Source: Gammaproteobacteria bacterium (lineage in GTDB: Bacteria; Pseudomonadota; Gammaproteobacteria; Pseudomonadales; Cellvibrionaceae). Taken from it: a stretch of DNA of 64,000 nt. The notes below the pieces were generated by a model. That model ran no database searches. It was given only the letters and a program-made list of their open reading frames with translations, and was not told the origin of the DNA. This document shows, in pieces, positions 43,701 through 53,167 of this stretch (position 1 is the stretch's first letter; each line of letters begins with the position of its first letter). A program made the translations under genes and the position numbers. Location: assembly GCA_004172865.1 (NCBI GenBank), contig SEBV01000001.1:248001-312000 (forward strand). The letters run 5' to 3'.

Positions 43701-44618
43701 TTAAGAAAGGCTTTGGCGCAAAGCTTCCGGACTATTGTGGCCGTTACGCAAAGCTTGAATGCGATCTGCAAGTGGTGGATGGCTGGCAAAAAAACGACCC
43801 ATTCCACCAGCGATACCAAAAGCTTGCATGCTGGCAGGCAAGGATGTTTCAGCACCTTGTCCGCTCTCAGCTTGTAAACGTTGGAGCGCACGAATCATTG
43901 CATTGCGGTCGGCCAGATTTGCGCCAGCTTCGTCCGCACGGTATTCACGGTAACGAGAAAAAGCAGCAACAATCATAGAAGCCAAAATCCCGAAAATAAT
44001 TTCCGCCACAAATGTACCTATGTAATAACCCATGCCTACGCCGTTGCTGCGTTCGTTGTTACCCTGCAGTGCTTTGTCGATGGCGAAGCCGACGATACGT
44101 GCAAAGAACATCACGAAAGTGTTCACTATGCCTTGAATCAGGCTGAGCGTAATCATGTCACCGTTAGCGACGTGGCCAATTTCGTGGGCGAGTACTGCAC
44201 GCACTTCATCGCGCTCAAAGCGTTGTAATAATCCTAAGCTCACTGCAACTAAAGCGTCGTTACGATTCCAGCCGGTAGCGAATGCATTAGATTCTGGCGC
44301 AGGGAAAATACCCACTTCAGGCATCTTAATGCCAGCTTTTTGGGATAAATCCGCAACGGTTTCCATTAACCAGCGTTCATCAGCGTTGCGTGGACTAACA
44401 ATAAGCTCAACGCCCATGGAGCGTTTTGCCATCCACTTGGAGATTAATAAGGAGATAAACGAGCCGGTAAAACCAAAAACCGCACAAAATATTAACAAGC
44501 TTTGCAGGTTTAACTGGCCTTGGCTAATGAATCTACCCACGCCCAGAAGGTTGATGACGACGCCCGCAACAAGCATGACGGCCAAGTTGGTTAACAAAAA
44601 CAAGCCAATACGTAGCAC
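43701..44618 (-). CDS. htpX: Protease HtpX
   Basis: HtpX is a membrane zinc metalloprotease that degrades misfolded membrane proteins. About 305 residues with four hydrophobic segments and the active site [30 protein letters not shown] carries the third zinc ligand. The ORF track opens at 44663, but a GTG at 44618 has GGAG eight bases ahead and gives the family start [14 protein letters not shown]; the upstream extension has no family similarity. It is monocistronic, between terminators. Confidence 0.95.
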   Translation of the reverse strand: MLRIGLFLLTNLAVMLVAGVVINLLGVGRFISQGQLNLQSLLIFCAVFGFTGSFISLLISKWMAKRSMGVELIVSPRNADERWLMETVADLSQKAGIKMPEVGIFPAPESNAFATGWNRNDALVAVSLGLLQRFERDEVRAVLAHEIGHVANGDMITLSLIQGIVNTFVMFFARIVGFAIDKALQGNNERSNGVGMGYYIGTFVAEIIFGILASMIVAAFSRYREYRADEAGANLADRNAMIRALQRLQAESGQGAETSLPASMQAFGIAGGMGRFFASHPPLADRIQALRNGHNSPEALRQSLS

Positions 44619-44722
44619 GATGAAATCTCCTCGATTGAAAATAGGTGGACTGCTTTCAGACAATCTAGCCCATATATATGTTCAATTTGGTGAAATTCAA
44701 TGTATTAAGATGTTTAGAAATG

Positions 44723-44757
44723 AAAAGAATACTCGATTCCTAACCAAGTATTCTTTT
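44723..44757 (-). terminator. Terminator after the cNMP-binding gene
   Basis: AAAAGAATACT and AGTATTCTTTT form an 11-bp stem around a 13-base loop just past the stop of the 44770-45552 gene, with U-rich end on the minus strand. Confidence 0.65.
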
Positions 44758-44769
44758 GAGTGACGGGTC

Positions 44770-45552
44770 TTATTGTCTGGCGAGGAGTTGATTATTCAAT
44801 TGATTAATCTTAGTGGCCATCTCTTCAATTAAACCCAAACAAATCTGTGGCTGATGATCGATGAGGTCAATAAATTCTTCTTTGCGAACTGCCAATACGG
44901 TGCAATCTGAAGTTGCAATGACAGATGCAATACGCGGCTGGCGAGTAAATACTGCAAGTGCTCCAAAAATTTCATTTGCATTTACGTCGCCAACTTTCAC
45001 GCCGTCACAAATGGCATCGGCGCTGCCATCTAGCAAGGTATAAACCTTATCGGCTGGGTCGCCTTGGCGAATAATGGTTTCGCCTTCGCTGAAATGTACA
45101 AAGCCGGCTTGCGGTTGAAATTCCGCGCGGATTTCCTGCGCGAGCGAATTTTGGAAAAAGGCGATATTGCATACTAGATAATGCGTCCAGTTTTTCTGCA
45201 ATTTAGCGTCAGCATGAACGTGTGCGATAAGTTCATCGCGGTCATAAGGCACAAGTTGTACGTCCTCAATACAACTGAACAAACCTTCGTTTAGGTTTAA
45301 TGAACGCGTCAGCCCAATCAAATCCCCTTCTTCTAATACCGCAACCAATTTGCCGCGCACGCGATAAAATACCTGACCTTCGGTAACAAGAAATAAGCGA
45401 GTAGTGGGCTGGCCTTCAAACACATCGTTACTGACAGTAAGTTCAACGGGTTTGCCGGATGGCAACAAGTTTTGCAGAAAAAGCTCAGTCAAACTGCGAG
45501 ATTTAATCGCAATGTCGGTGATGATGTCAGATTGTTTGGTGGGCAAATGCAT
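44770..45552 (-). CDS. Cyclic nucleotide-binding-domain protein (two CAP_ED domains)
   Basis: The 260 residues contain two cNMP-binding-like beta-barrels: residues about 25-115 (LFLVTEGQVFYRVRGKLVAVLEEGDLIG, core EGDLIG) and 145-240 (GETIIRQGDPADKVYTLLDGSADAI, then NEIFGALAVFTRQPRIASV). There is no helix-turn-helix, kinase or channel domain, so it is a stand-alone sensor or scaffold. The second domain is closer to consensus (GALA...R). It ends with a helical tail. Ligand and partner are unknown. Confidence 0.85.
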   Translation of the reverse strand: MHLPTKQSDIITDIAIKSRSLTELFLQNLLPSGKPVELTVSNDVFEGQPTTRLFLVTEGQVFYRVRGKLVAVLEEGDLIGLTRSLNLNEGLFSCIEDVQLVPYDRDELIAHVHADAKLQKNWTHYLVCNIAFFQNSLAQEIRAEFQPQAGFVHFSEGETIIRQGDPADKVYTLLDGSADAICDGVKVGDVNANEIFGALAVFTRQPRIASVIATSDCTVLAVRKEEFIDLIDHQPQICLGLIEEMATKINQLNNQLLARQ

Positions 45553-45653
45553 AGCATCCTCGGTAAACAGTACACTTATTTTCTAAGTGTAGCTGGTTAC
45601 CGAGGAAAATCTGCCGACGATGGCTCAGACTGACTATTTAGCGAATGCCTGAA

Positions 45654-45950
45654 TTAAGCGTAAACCTGCTGACCGTGACCATTACTGAAGCCTTGCTCGG
45701 CTTCGGCCACTAACTGCAGTTTCATTTCAGGCTCAAGATCGTTCCAATGAACATTCAGCAATGCGCCTTGCAGGGCGTAGAGCATTACTTTGGAGACATT
45801 GATATCGCGTGCTTTTATTCGAAGGTAAGCTTCAACTGCGCCAACACGGCGAAGATCAGCAAAAGTATTGATTCCGACCGCGTGAAGAATATTCACTGAG
45901 GCCATACCGAGGTTTTTTAATTGGAGTAACTCACTGTGACTTGTCGTCAT
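45654..45950 (-). CDS. TfoX C-terminal-domain protein
   Basis: The 98-residue protein matches the TfoX_C helix-hairpin-helix pattern: LKNLGMASVNILHAVGINTFADLRRVGAVEAYLRIK (core NLGMASVNILHAVGI). In TfoX/Sxy this half accompanies a competence-regulator domain; alone it is common and its role unknown. It is convergent with nothing and divergent from the M15 peptidase gene. Confidence 0.88.
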   Translation of the reverse strand: MTTSHSELLQLKNLGMASVNILHAVGINTFADLRRVGAVEAYLRIKARDINVSKVMLYALQGALLNVHWNDLEPEMKLQLVAEAEQGFSNGHGQQVYA

Positions 45951-46102
45951 GAAGATCCCGCTCCGCTTATTAAGTTATGATTATTGTTCCCGCTGCCTAA
46001 AAATTTCCGTTTGTAGCGCGTCCTTATAGTAACCTGTTCGTAATCCAGTGCAATTACTTTGTGTCCTTGAACGCCAGTTTATGGCTTAAAAAAGGTGTAA
46101 AT

Positions 46103-46828
46103 ATGAAAGATGCCGTGCAAAATTTCGTAAAGACGGATGTTATTCCAGATTTATTACAAAGTTTTGACCTTTTCGGTATCAGTGATGAGCATTTAATAAG
46201 TCTTCCGCAGCAACAAATTAAAATTCATCCGCAAGTTTTAAATTCACTAATGGAAATAATTGCGCGTGCGGCAGCAGCAGGTTTTGATCTGCAAATTGCC
46301 AGTGGCTTTCGCAGTTTTGAACGGCAATTATTAATTTGGAATGGAAAGGCAAATGGTTTACGTCCAGTTCTCGACGAATTTGGGCAAGTAATTGATTTAA
46401 ATAATCTGAACGATGATGAAAAAGTTTATGCAATTTTACGATGGTCTGCATTGCCGGGCGCATCGCGGCATCATTGGGGAACAGATATAGATGTCTATGA
46501 TGCGTCGCGCATTGACGATTCCTATCAATTGCAATTAACTGTAGAAGAAACAGAAAATGGCGGTCCATTTGCAGAATTTCATGCGTGGCTCTCGCAAGAT
46601 TTACAGCAAAATCCGCAGAAGTTTTTTCGTCCTTATATCGCCGGTGTGGGAAGCATATCACCAGAGCCCTGGCATTTAAGTTACGCTCCACTTGCTGGAT
46701 TATTTGCAGCTCAGCTCAGCGAAAATATTCTGCGTGAAAAAATCCAGGCAACCGATATAGAGTTGAAAGAAAGTATTTTGAAAAATCTCACCGATATTTT
46801 TGATAATTATATAAAACCTTATCAATAA
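46103..46828 (+). CDS. D-alanyl-D-alanine carboxypeptidase-like, family M15B (VanY-type)
   Basis: This is a zinc peptidase trimming peptidoglycan stem peptides. The 241 residues show the M15 pattern: ASGFRSFERQLLIWNGKA, the zinc motif SRHHWGTDIDVYD and EPWHLSYAP, all complete. No signal peptide is evident from 46103, so it may be cytoplasmic or exported otherwise. The track start is a GTG at 46061; the ATG at 46103 has AAAAGGTG at proper spacing and is preferred. The transporter gene follows 15 bases later. Confidence 0.88.
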   Translation: MKDAVQNFVKTDVIPDLLQSFDLFGISDEHLISLPQQQIKIHPQVLNSLMEIIARAAAAGFDLQIASGFRSFERQLLIWNGKANGLRPVLDEFGQVIDLNNLNDDEKVYAILRWSALPGASRHHWGTDIDVYDASRIDDSYQLQLTVEETENGGPFAEFHAWLSQDLQQNPQKFFRPYIAGVGSISPEPWHLSYAPLAGLFAAQLSENILREKIQATDIELKESILKNLTDIFDNYIKPYQ

Positions 46829-46843
46829 CAAAATCTGGAGCTT

Positions 46844-48247
46844 ATGTTGAGCGATTCTTTATTGACTCCACCTGTTAACAAACGCGGCATTATTGGTTGG
46901 ATGTTTTATGATTGGGCCGCGCAGCCTTTTTTTACGGTTGTGCTGACCTTTATTTTTGGTCCCTATTTTGTATCGCGTTTAGTTGAAGACCCGAATATGG
47001 GGCAGGCCGCGTGGGGTTATACTGTCACCATTTCCGGCATCATAATTGCGCTCTTATCGCCAGTGTTAGGAGCGATTGCCGATGCATCCGGTTCGCGTAA
47101 AAAGTGGATTGGATTTTTTGCGCTTATTAAAGTTACTGCGCTCACTTTTTTATGGCTGGCAGCACCTGGTTCTGAATTATGGTTGCCTATGCTTTGCGTA
47201 ATATTGGCAACCGTAGCCGCAGAATTTTCAATTGTATTTAATGACTCCATGATGCCGCGCTTAGTGAGCAAAGAAGATGTTGGCCGCATTTCAAATACTG
47301 CATGGGGTTTAGGTTATGCCGGCGGTTTAGTAGCATTATTTATCGTTCTCTTATTGTTGGCGGGAAGCCCCACCACGGGTAAGACATTAATTGGATTATC
47401 GCCGCTGTTTGGTTTGGATCCTGCGCTTGGTGAAGATGCAAGAATTACCGGCCCGCTCGCAGCCTGCTGGTATTTTATTTTTTTAATTCCGATGTTTTTA
47501 TTTACACCCGATGCTCCCTCTGGATTACCCTTAAAACAAGCCGTCAAAACCGGCTTGAATGAATTACTGGGAACACTAAAAGAATTAAAACATCGCGTGG
47601 CAATTTTAAAATTTTTAGCCGCGCGTATGATTTATCAAGACGGTGTTAATGGTTTGTTAGCCTTGGGTGGAACCTTCGCCGCGGGTATGTTCGGTTGGAA
47701 AACCGTTGAAATGGGAATCTACGGAATTTTGCTCTTAGTTGTAGCCATATTCGGATGTTATTTTGCGGGTAAATTAGACACTTTTATTGGCTCGAAAAAA
47801 GTTGTTTCTATCAGTCTGGTGTGTTTAATAATTTCTACAATTGGAATTGTTTCTACTGGCCCTGGCTATACATTATTTGGATTGCTGCAATTATCAACGC
47901 TAGATAACGGTGGTTTGTTTGCGACTGCAGCTGAAAAAGCTTATATCGTTTACGGCTTATTAATTGGCTTGGTGTTTGGCCCCGCACAAGCATCTTCTCG
48001 TTCCTATTTAGCGCGTAGTGTCAGTCTTGAAGAGGCAGGGCGGTTCTTCGGTTTATACGCATTGTCTGGTCGCGCAACTTCATTTTTAGCACCCGCTGCC
48101 GTGGCAACTATTACGGTACTAACTGATTCCGCACGCACTGGTATGTGTGCATTAATTGGCTTTTTAGTAGTCGGGTTTTTATTATTGTTGGCTGCTCCTT
48201 ATCCAGCAATCGACAATAAATCTGTTATCAATAATTCTGTAGGGTAA
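46844..48247 (+). CDS. MFS transporter, UMF1 family
   Basis: This membrane protein of 467 residues with about 12 segments has the UMF1 (Vps22/BtlA-like) signature GWMFYDWAAQPFFTVVLTFIFGPYF (core FYDWAAQPF), GAIADASGSRKKWI and FGPAQASSRSYLARS. Bacterial members are putative exporters or importers of unknown substrate. TCTGGAGCTT precedes the ATG. It is between the M15 peptidase and a HAD phosphatase with short gaps (15 and 8 bases), suggesting an operon; a cell-wall or sugar metabolite is one guess. Confidence 0.9.
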   Translation: MLSDSLLTPPVNKRGIIGWMFYDWAAQPFFTVVLTFIFGPYFVSRLVEDPNMGQAAWGYTVTISGIIIALLSPVLGAIADASGSRKKWIGFFALIKVTALTFLWLAAPGSELWLPMLCVILATVAAEFSIVFNDSMMPRLVSKEDVGRISNTAWGLGYAGGLVALFIVLLLLAGSPTTGKTLIGLSPLFGLDPALGEDARITGPLAACWYFIFLIPMFLFTPDAPSGLPLKQAVKTGLNELLGTLKELKHRVAILKFLAARMIYQDGVNGLLALGGTFAAGMFGWKTVEMGIYGILLLVVAIFGCYFAGKLDTFIGSKKVVSISLVCLIISTIGIVSTGPGYTLFGLLQLSTLDNGGLFATAAEKAYIVYGLLIGLVFGPAQASSRSYLARSVSLEEAGRFFGLYALSGRATSFLAPAAVATITVLTDSARTGMCALIGFLVVGFLLLLAAPYPAIDNKSVINNSVG

Positions 48248-48255
48248 ATTAATTT

Positions 48256-48975
48256 ATGTTAGTTATTTTTGATTGTGATGGTGTTTTGGTAGATAGCGAA
48301 ATTTTATCTGCGCAAGTTTTTTCTGAATGCCTCGCGGAAGATTACGATATTCATGTGAGCCCACATTATTCGCTTGAAGCTTATCGCGGAAAATCAGTTC
48401 CCGATTGCATCAGTATGATCACAGAGGAATTAACGGAAAAATTAAATTGGCAGGATTTACCTCAAGCAGAGCGCGACGAGCGCGGCAGAAATTTTTGGCG
48501 TCGCGTGCAATTACAAACCTTGGTTGCCTGCGAAAACCGTTTATTTCCGGTGACTGGCGTTGAGAATGTTTTAAAACAATTACAAGATAAAAAAATACCT
48601 TTTTGTGTAGCGTCCAACGGTAGGCATGAAAAGATGGCGGTTACTTTGGTAAAAACTAATTTATTAAAATATGTTGAAGGCAATATATTTAGTTTTGAAG
48701 ATGTAGCCCGCGGAAAACCAGCGCCAGATTTATTTTTATACGCGGCTAAAACCATGGGAGTTCCAGCTAGCGATGCTATTGTTGTAGAGGACTCATTAAC
48801 CGGCGTTATTGCAGCCAAAGCCGCAGGTATGCGTCCTTTGGCTTATTGTCCACCGGACGATGAGGGTATTGCGAATAGCTTGGTTGGGGAAATGCGTAAT
48901 TTGGGTGCTGAAGTTTTTACGAGTATGGATGATCTTATTGCTCTAATCCTTGAGTCTGCAGCTAAACCTGCATGA
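48256..48975 (+). CDS. HAD-superfamily phosphatase (beta-PGM/YieH-like)
   Basis: This is a cytoplasmic phosphatase or phosphomutase of 239 residues. The motifs are IFDCDGVLVDSE (nucleophile Asp), FCVASNGRHEKM (motif II), KPAPDLFLYAAKTMGV (motif III Lys) and VVEDSLTGVIAAKAAGM (motif IV). The cap is of the helical C1 type. YieH-like enzymes act on phosphosugars such as 6-phosphogluconate, but the substrate here is not deducible. It ends the 46.1-49.0 kb gene set. Confidence 0.9.
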   Translation: MLVIFDCDGVLVDSEILSAQVFSECLAEDYDIHVSPHYSLEAYRGKSVPDCISMITEELTEKLNWQDLPQAERDERGRNFWRRVQLQTLVACENRLFPVTGVENVLKQLQDKKIPFCVASNGRHEKMAVTLVKTNLLKYVEGNIFSFEDVARGKPAPDLFLYAAKTMGVPASDAIVVEDSLTGVIAAKAAGMRPLAYCPPDDEGIANSLVGEMRNLGAEVFTSMDDLIALILESAAKPA

Positions 48976-48996
48976 CAGACTGGCTACACAAAATTT

Positions 48997-49233
48997 CTAA
49001 ACAAAATTTTCGTCATCACTTTTGCCGTCATGAAGCCACGCCAGCACAGACTGGCGGCTTTTTAACATGGCTTCGTAGGTTTCAATAACAACAGAATTCG
49101 GAATTTTTTGTTTTTTCATCAAGTTAATTCGATGCTGTAAAAACGCAATATCTTGTTCTACTTTTGTTTGCACGCTTGAGGCTTCAGTTAATTGTCCATC
49201 AACTACAATCTTACGTTGATACAAAACATTCAT
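48997..49233 (-). CDS. Hypothetical protein, 78 residues
   Basis: I do not recognise it. It is a small soluble protein with a helical, charged middle (QDIAFLQHRINLMKKQK) and an acidic end (GKSDDENFV). The upstream AAAGGAG lies 11 bases before ATG. It is convergent with the HAD gene and divergent from the repeat protein at 49470. Confidence 0.68.
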   Translation of the reverse strand: MNVLYQRKIVVDGQLTEASSVQTKVEQDIAFLQHRINLMKKQKIPNSVVIETYEAMLKSRQSVLAWLHDGKSDDENFV

Positions 49234-49328
49234 AACGTCTAAAACTCCTTTAAAATACTTAACCAGTAATAACAGCTATCATTGAAGTATGGTTTGATAT
49301 TTTGGGGTTGCCACTTTGTTGTGATACT

Positions 49329-49363
49329 TTTTTGGAACATATACCTTGGTTTTTGGAACATAT
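49329..49363. repeat. Two 14-bp direct repeats 21 bp apart
   Basis: TTTTTGGAACATAT occurs at 49329-49342 and 49350-49363. The 21-base spacing (two helical turns) between divergent small genes suggests a dimer-spaced operator. The regulator is unknown. Confidence 0.5.
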
Positions 49364-49469
49364 GATGATTTTTGTTTGACACAAAAACTATGTGAGCAAA
49401 AAATGTCCTTCGACTCTTATTGGCGGCGGGCTATGAAACTGAAAAATTTGTGAGTGGATTAACAATATC

Positions 49470-50327
49470 ATGAGCGATCAAGAATTCGACATCATATTTC
49501 GTGGCGACATAGTTTTCGGTCATCAGTTAGCCGATGTAAAAGTTCGGCTGCAGCAATTATTCAAAGCTGACTCGGCAAAAATTGAAGCGCTTTTCAGTGG
49601 CCGCCCGGTTCCTCTCAAGCGCGGTTTGGATAAAGCGAGCGCTGAAAAATATAAAGAAGCCCTAGGTAAAGCTGGTGCCCAGGTGGACATCGCGCCTGGT
49701 GGTGCTACTAAGCCCGCCCCTCCTGAGCAGACAGTAATGAAAACTGCCGCACCTGCGTTAACCTTGGCGCAGCGTTTGGAGATACAAGCTGAAGCCGACA
49801 AAGTAGCGGCTGAACAGGAGGTTACTCGACGTGAAGAGGCTGCACGCGAAGCCGCGCTTAATCCTGCGACTCAGGCAGCCACCCAATCAAATTGGAGCTT
49901 GGCACCTGTTGGCGCCTATCTATTACAGCCTTCAGAAAAGGCCGCAGAAAAAGCCATAACCATTGATACAAGTGCAATTAGTTTGCGTCCTCCAGAGGCT
50001 GGAAATATTTTAGACATAAGCGAACAAGCACTAGCGCCGCGGGCCGTAGTTGTTGCTCCCGATTTTGAAGTGGCAGAAGTAGGAGCAGATTTAGTGCGTG
50101 CGGATGAAAAGATGGAGTTGCCATTATTGGAGTTGGAGCTTGAAGATTGGACGCTGGCAGATTTAGGCGAGGATTTAATAGCAGCGTCCGAAAAAGCAGA
50201 AGTCCTTATTCCGGTCATTTCTGATTTGGATGTGGGGCTCGCACCTGTGGGCGCAGATCTTGGTCAATTAAAACCTAAAATAAATATTGTCGTGCCTGAT
50301 ATCAGCGGTCTTAGTTTGGCCGACTAA
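49470..50327 (+). CDS. Hypothetical protein with a recurring N-terminal domain and 28-residue repeats
   Basis: The 285-residue protein has no signal peptide. The first 70 residues (FDIIFRGDIV, LFSGRPVPLKRGLDKASAEKY) match a small domain I recall from several gammaproteobacterial proteins of unknown role. An Ala/Glu-rich coil follows (about 85-130). The C-terminal half repeats a pattern LAPVGADL...EK four times, at about residues 150, 205, 233 and 261; the last three are spaced 28 residues. Examples are VAEVGADLVRADEKMELP and LADLGEDLIAASEKAEVL. No enzyme motif is visible. Ribosome binding site is weak. Confidence 0.75.
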   Translation: MSDQEFDIIFRGDIVFGHQLADVKVRLQQLFKADSAKIEALFSGRPVPLKRGLDKASAEKYKEALGKAGAQVDIAPGGATKPAPPEQTVMKTAAPALTLAQRLEIQAEADKVAAEQEVTRREEAAREAALNPATQAATQSNWSLAPVGAYLLQPSEKAAEKAITIDTSAISLRPPEAGNILDISEQALAPRAVVVAPDFEVAEVGADLVRADEKMELPLLELELEDWTLADLGEDLIAASEKAEVLIPVISDLDVGLAPVGADLGQLKPKINIVVPDISGLSLAD

Positions 50328-50480
50328 GTTATTTACTTAAAATATAAAATAATTATCCATTACAATAGCGACTATTAATTGCGCGAATAATTAAACTGAA
50401 CAGAGAAAATAAAAAGCGCAGATAAAAAAATAAAGTCGCCTTGTAATTCATGGCTTTTCCAGGAGCCGGTATAATCGCTT

Positions 50481-51656
50481 ATGAAAACACCTATTTTTAA
50501 TTTCCACGATTTGATTCTTGTGCTTACACTTTCCGTGTGTTTGTTGCTGGTTATTTTTCAATTATTGCTGTCGAAACAAAAAGTCATCGCCTCACGTTTA
50601 TTATCGCTATTTTTTATTTGCGTAGGCGTAAGTGCACTTTGTAATTTATTGTTGTGGAATAATTATCTTCATATTGAATCCGCTTTTGCGAAAGCATCAG
50701 TGGCTTGGGGAATTAGCTTTGCGTTGGTAGGCAAGAGTGTCTTTCTTTATTTATATGTCGTCAGTATTACCCGTGAAAATTTTCGGTTTGAATCGCGCCA
50801 GTGGCTGCATTTTATTAATTTTATTGTAGTGATTGGGTTGTTGTTAGTGGGTGCGTTAGATAGTGAGCGTTTACGTTTTACATCACCAACACAAACCGCA
50901 TTTAGTATTTCACTGGTTAATGATTTTTGGCACTACTTGAAAATGCTGCCGGTAGTTTATGCAATAAGCGCTGTGTGGGTAGCTAGCCACTATAAGAAGC
51001 AACTAAAGGAGTTTTACTCAAGTTTGAGTTTGGATGGCCCGCAATGGTTAATGCTGTTAACACTGGGTTTTGCAATCAATTGGTCGTGGTCGCTAGCAGT
51101 ACATATTATTGGCCAAACAGCGGGTACTAATACTGCGGATAGCTTCGGCATTCTGGATAATTACATTACGTTTATCTTGGTCAATGCACTTTTTGTGTAC
51201 AGTTTGTTGTACGCGCATCAGTTGTTGGAACCCAAAAATATCGTAAAAGAAAAAGTTGCTGTGGCTGTTGATGAGCCTGCGCCTGAACTTATTGCGCGTA
51301 TTCAAAATGGTATGGATGGACAACAATTGTATTTGAAGCAAAATTTAAACATCGAAGAGTTTGCGAAGCATGTGGGTATTCACTATCGCGAAGTTTCAGC
51401 CATTATTAATAAGCACTTCAATACTAATTTTTTTGAGTTCGTAAATTCTTATCGCGTTAAACGCGCGCAGGAAATGCTGCTCGACCCTGCATACGCTGAA
51501 ATGACGATTCTGGATATTTTATTGGAGTCAGGCTTTAACAGTAAGTCTGCCTTCCATAGATTTTTTAAACGATACACAGGTATGTCTGCTGCCGAATATC
51601 GTAAACAAAAATCTGTTAGTGATACCGCAAGTGTAGTGAATGCAAAGAGCGAATAG
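50481..51656 (+). CDS. AraC-family regulator with membrane-spanning N-terminus
   Basis: The 391-residue protein has about seven hydrophobic segments in the first 250 residues and a C-terminal AraC helix-turn-helix pair at about 285-375 (LNIEEFAKHVGIHYREVSAIINKHF, core EFAKHVGIHYREVSAI, then YAEMTILDILLESGFNSKSAFHRFFKRYTGMS, core SGFNSKSAFHRFFK). Membrane-bound AraC regulators occur in polysaccharide-degrading bacteria. It is convergent with the GH16 lichenase gene and may control it; that is inference. The ribosome binding site CAGGAGCC suits the ATG. Confidence 0.9.
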   Translation: MKTPIFNFHDLILVLTLSVCLLLVIFQLLLSKQKVIASRLLSLFFICVGVSALCNLLLWNNYLHIESAFAKASVAWGISFALVGKSVFLYLYVVSITRENFRFESRQWLHFINFIVVIGLLLVGALDSERLRFTSPTQTAFSISLVNDFWHYLKMLPVVYAISAVWVASHYKKQLKEFYSSLSLDGPQWLMLLTLGFAINWSWSLAVHIIGQTAGTNTADSFGILDNYITFILVNALFVYSLLYAHQLLEPKNIVKEKVAVAVDEPAPELIARIQNGMDGQQLYLKQNLNIEEFAKHVGIHYREVSAIINKHFNTNFFEFVNSYRVKRAQEMLLDPAYAEMTILDILLESGFNSKSAFHRFFKRYTGMSAAEYRKQKSVSDTASVVNAKSE

Positions 51657-51703
51657 CCAGTTCACTTTTTGTTTGTTTGACTCTACCAGTAGATAATTTT
51701 TAT

Positions 51704-51731
51704 CAAAAAAAACGGCGACAATTGTCGCCGT
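51704..51731 (-). terminator. Terminator after the GH16 gene
   Basis: The 20-base perfect palindrome ACGGCGACAATTGTCGCCGT followed on the minus strand by T7-8 lies 140 bases past the lichenase stop. Confidence 0.82.
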
Positions 51732-51870
51732 GCAAAACAGAAGTGCGTGCAATTCACTTCTTGATTCGGGATCTTTGTAGCTCTCTATTCCTCAAATCTG
51801 CTTTTCTTAACGTTCGTTAGGAATTTCTGCGTTTTTACAGCTATCTTTTTGTGGCTTTCTTTTTTAGATA

Positions 51871-53043
51871 TTAGATTTTTGTCAGCTTTAGCCAATCAAT
51901 ATTGAATCCGCCTGAATTAGCGTAAATTGCCAAATTCTGTACGCCTGCGGTCAAATTAATGTTGTGAGATATCGTTGTGTAAGTTCCCCATCCGCCGGTG
52001 TTAGGCACGCTGATGGTTCCCAAGCCAACGCCGTTTTTGTCCAAGGTGAATTGTGCAGTAGTCAGTGCAGACGCAACGCGATATTCAACTTTGTAGGTGC
52101 CGGTTGCGGGGATATTAACGTTGGTATATTTGAACCAGTCGCCAGCGTCGATGTAGCCAACTACCCCGCCGGACACAGTTACGCTTCCGCCCACTTCGTT
52201 AAAATTTTCCGCTTCGATGTACACGCTCGGAGCCGGCGTTGTAGTTGTGCCGCCATCTACAGGAACTGTACCGGTAAAGCCAGTTGCGCCTTCACGAGTC
52301 AGTGCAAGAACCAGAGTTCCATCTTTTACTACGACATTGTTGGTATCAAAGTCGGCGTAGTTTTCAGTGAATGTCCAGTTGGCTTTGCTCCAGCGACCAG
52401 TATCGAAGCTGTTGAAGTCGTCGCGCCAGCTGCCAGTAGTGGTAAAGCTGTTGGTGGAAGCGCTGTAAGGTTTGTATTCGATATAGTTAACGAATTGGTA
52501 CACAGGCAATACGTTCGCATCAAATGCGCCTACCCATTCAGCGATATTGGCGGCCCAAACGTTAAAGCGAATGTCTTGATTACTAGTGAGACTGGTAACA
52601 AATTGTCCGCCGGTAATGCGACGAACTTCGCCACCATCTACAAACCAGGCGATGTAATTTGGTGTCCATTCCAATACGTAGGTGTGATAACCATCGCCTA
52701 ATGATACTGGCGCTGTATGCACTCCTTCAGTTTTCGTGGTGGGGCGGTTAGAGCCGATAATCACATTGCTTTGCCATTGAGTGGCGTTATTTTTACCGAA
52801 AACTTCGATGTCTATTTCTTCCCAAAACGTATTGCCAATTTCTGAACCGTTTTTATAGGTAAAGAATGTTGAGAGCACGCCGCTGCCCTTAGCGACCTTC
52901 ATGCGTACCTCATAGCGACCGTAGTGATAGGTTTGGTTGGAGTAAATTTCTGCTGCTTTGTATGGCTTGGCGCTAACGCTTGCGACAAACAGACTTGCTG
53001 CAAATACAGTTGACCAGCGAATGACATTTAGGATTTTTAACAT
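51871..53043 (-). CDS. Secreted GH16 beta-glucanase (circularly permuted lichenase type) with CBM6
   Basis: This is a secreted endo-beta-1,3-1,4-glucanase-like enzyme of 390 residues. Signal peptide ends SVSA|KPYK. The catalytic domain begins directly at the strand normally in mid-domain (AAEIYSNQTYHYGRYEVRMK, core YGRYEVRM), then WEEIDIEVFGK (E-x-D-x-E catalytic) and YHTYVLEWTPNYIAWFVDG. The usual N-terminal part (FNSFDTGRWSKANWTF... VKDGTLVLALT) comes after residue 205. That order is the natural circular permutation known in the Fibrobacter succinogenes lichenase. Residues about 265-390 form a CBM6 (YIEAENFNEVGG, IDAGDWFKYTNVN, NIDWLKL). Fibrobacter has a different C-terminus. Confidence 0.92.
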   Translation of the reverse strand: MLKILNVIRWSTVFAASLFVASVSAKPYKAAEIYSNQTYHYGRYEVRMKVAKGSGVLSTFFTYKNGSEIGNTFWEEIDIEVFGKNNATQWQSNVIIGSNRPTTKTEGVHTAPVSLGDGYHTYVLEWTPNYIAWFVDGGEVRRITGGQFVTSLTSNQDIRFNVWAANIAEWVGAFDANVLPVYQFVNYIEYKPYSASTNSFTTTGSWRDDFNSFDTGRWSKANWTFTENYADFDTNNVVVKDGTLVLALTREGATGFTGTVPVDGGTTTTPAPSVYIEAENFNEVGGSVTVSGGVVGYIDAGDWFKYTNVNIPATGTYKVEYRVASALTTAQFTLDKNGVGLGTISVPNTGGWGTYTTISHNINLTAGVQNLAIYANSGGFNIDWLKLTKI

Positions 53044-53134
53044 GATGAGTACCTTTATTGGTTATTAGACTCGTTTGACCCGGCAGCCGAAGCTAGCCCG
53101 TCAACACATAATCGGCTGGAACTCACTGTGGGTC

Positions 53135-53167
53135 GCACCAGTTTGCGCGAATTACCTAAGCTGGTGC
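53135..53167. promoter_or_regulatory. Inverted repeat upstream of the GH16 gene
   Basis: GCACCAG and CTGGTGC are separated by 19 bases, about 95-125 bases before the lichenase start. It may be an operator for its regulator or a hairpin. The ORF at 53169-53438 beside it is judged spurious. Confidence 0.3.
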
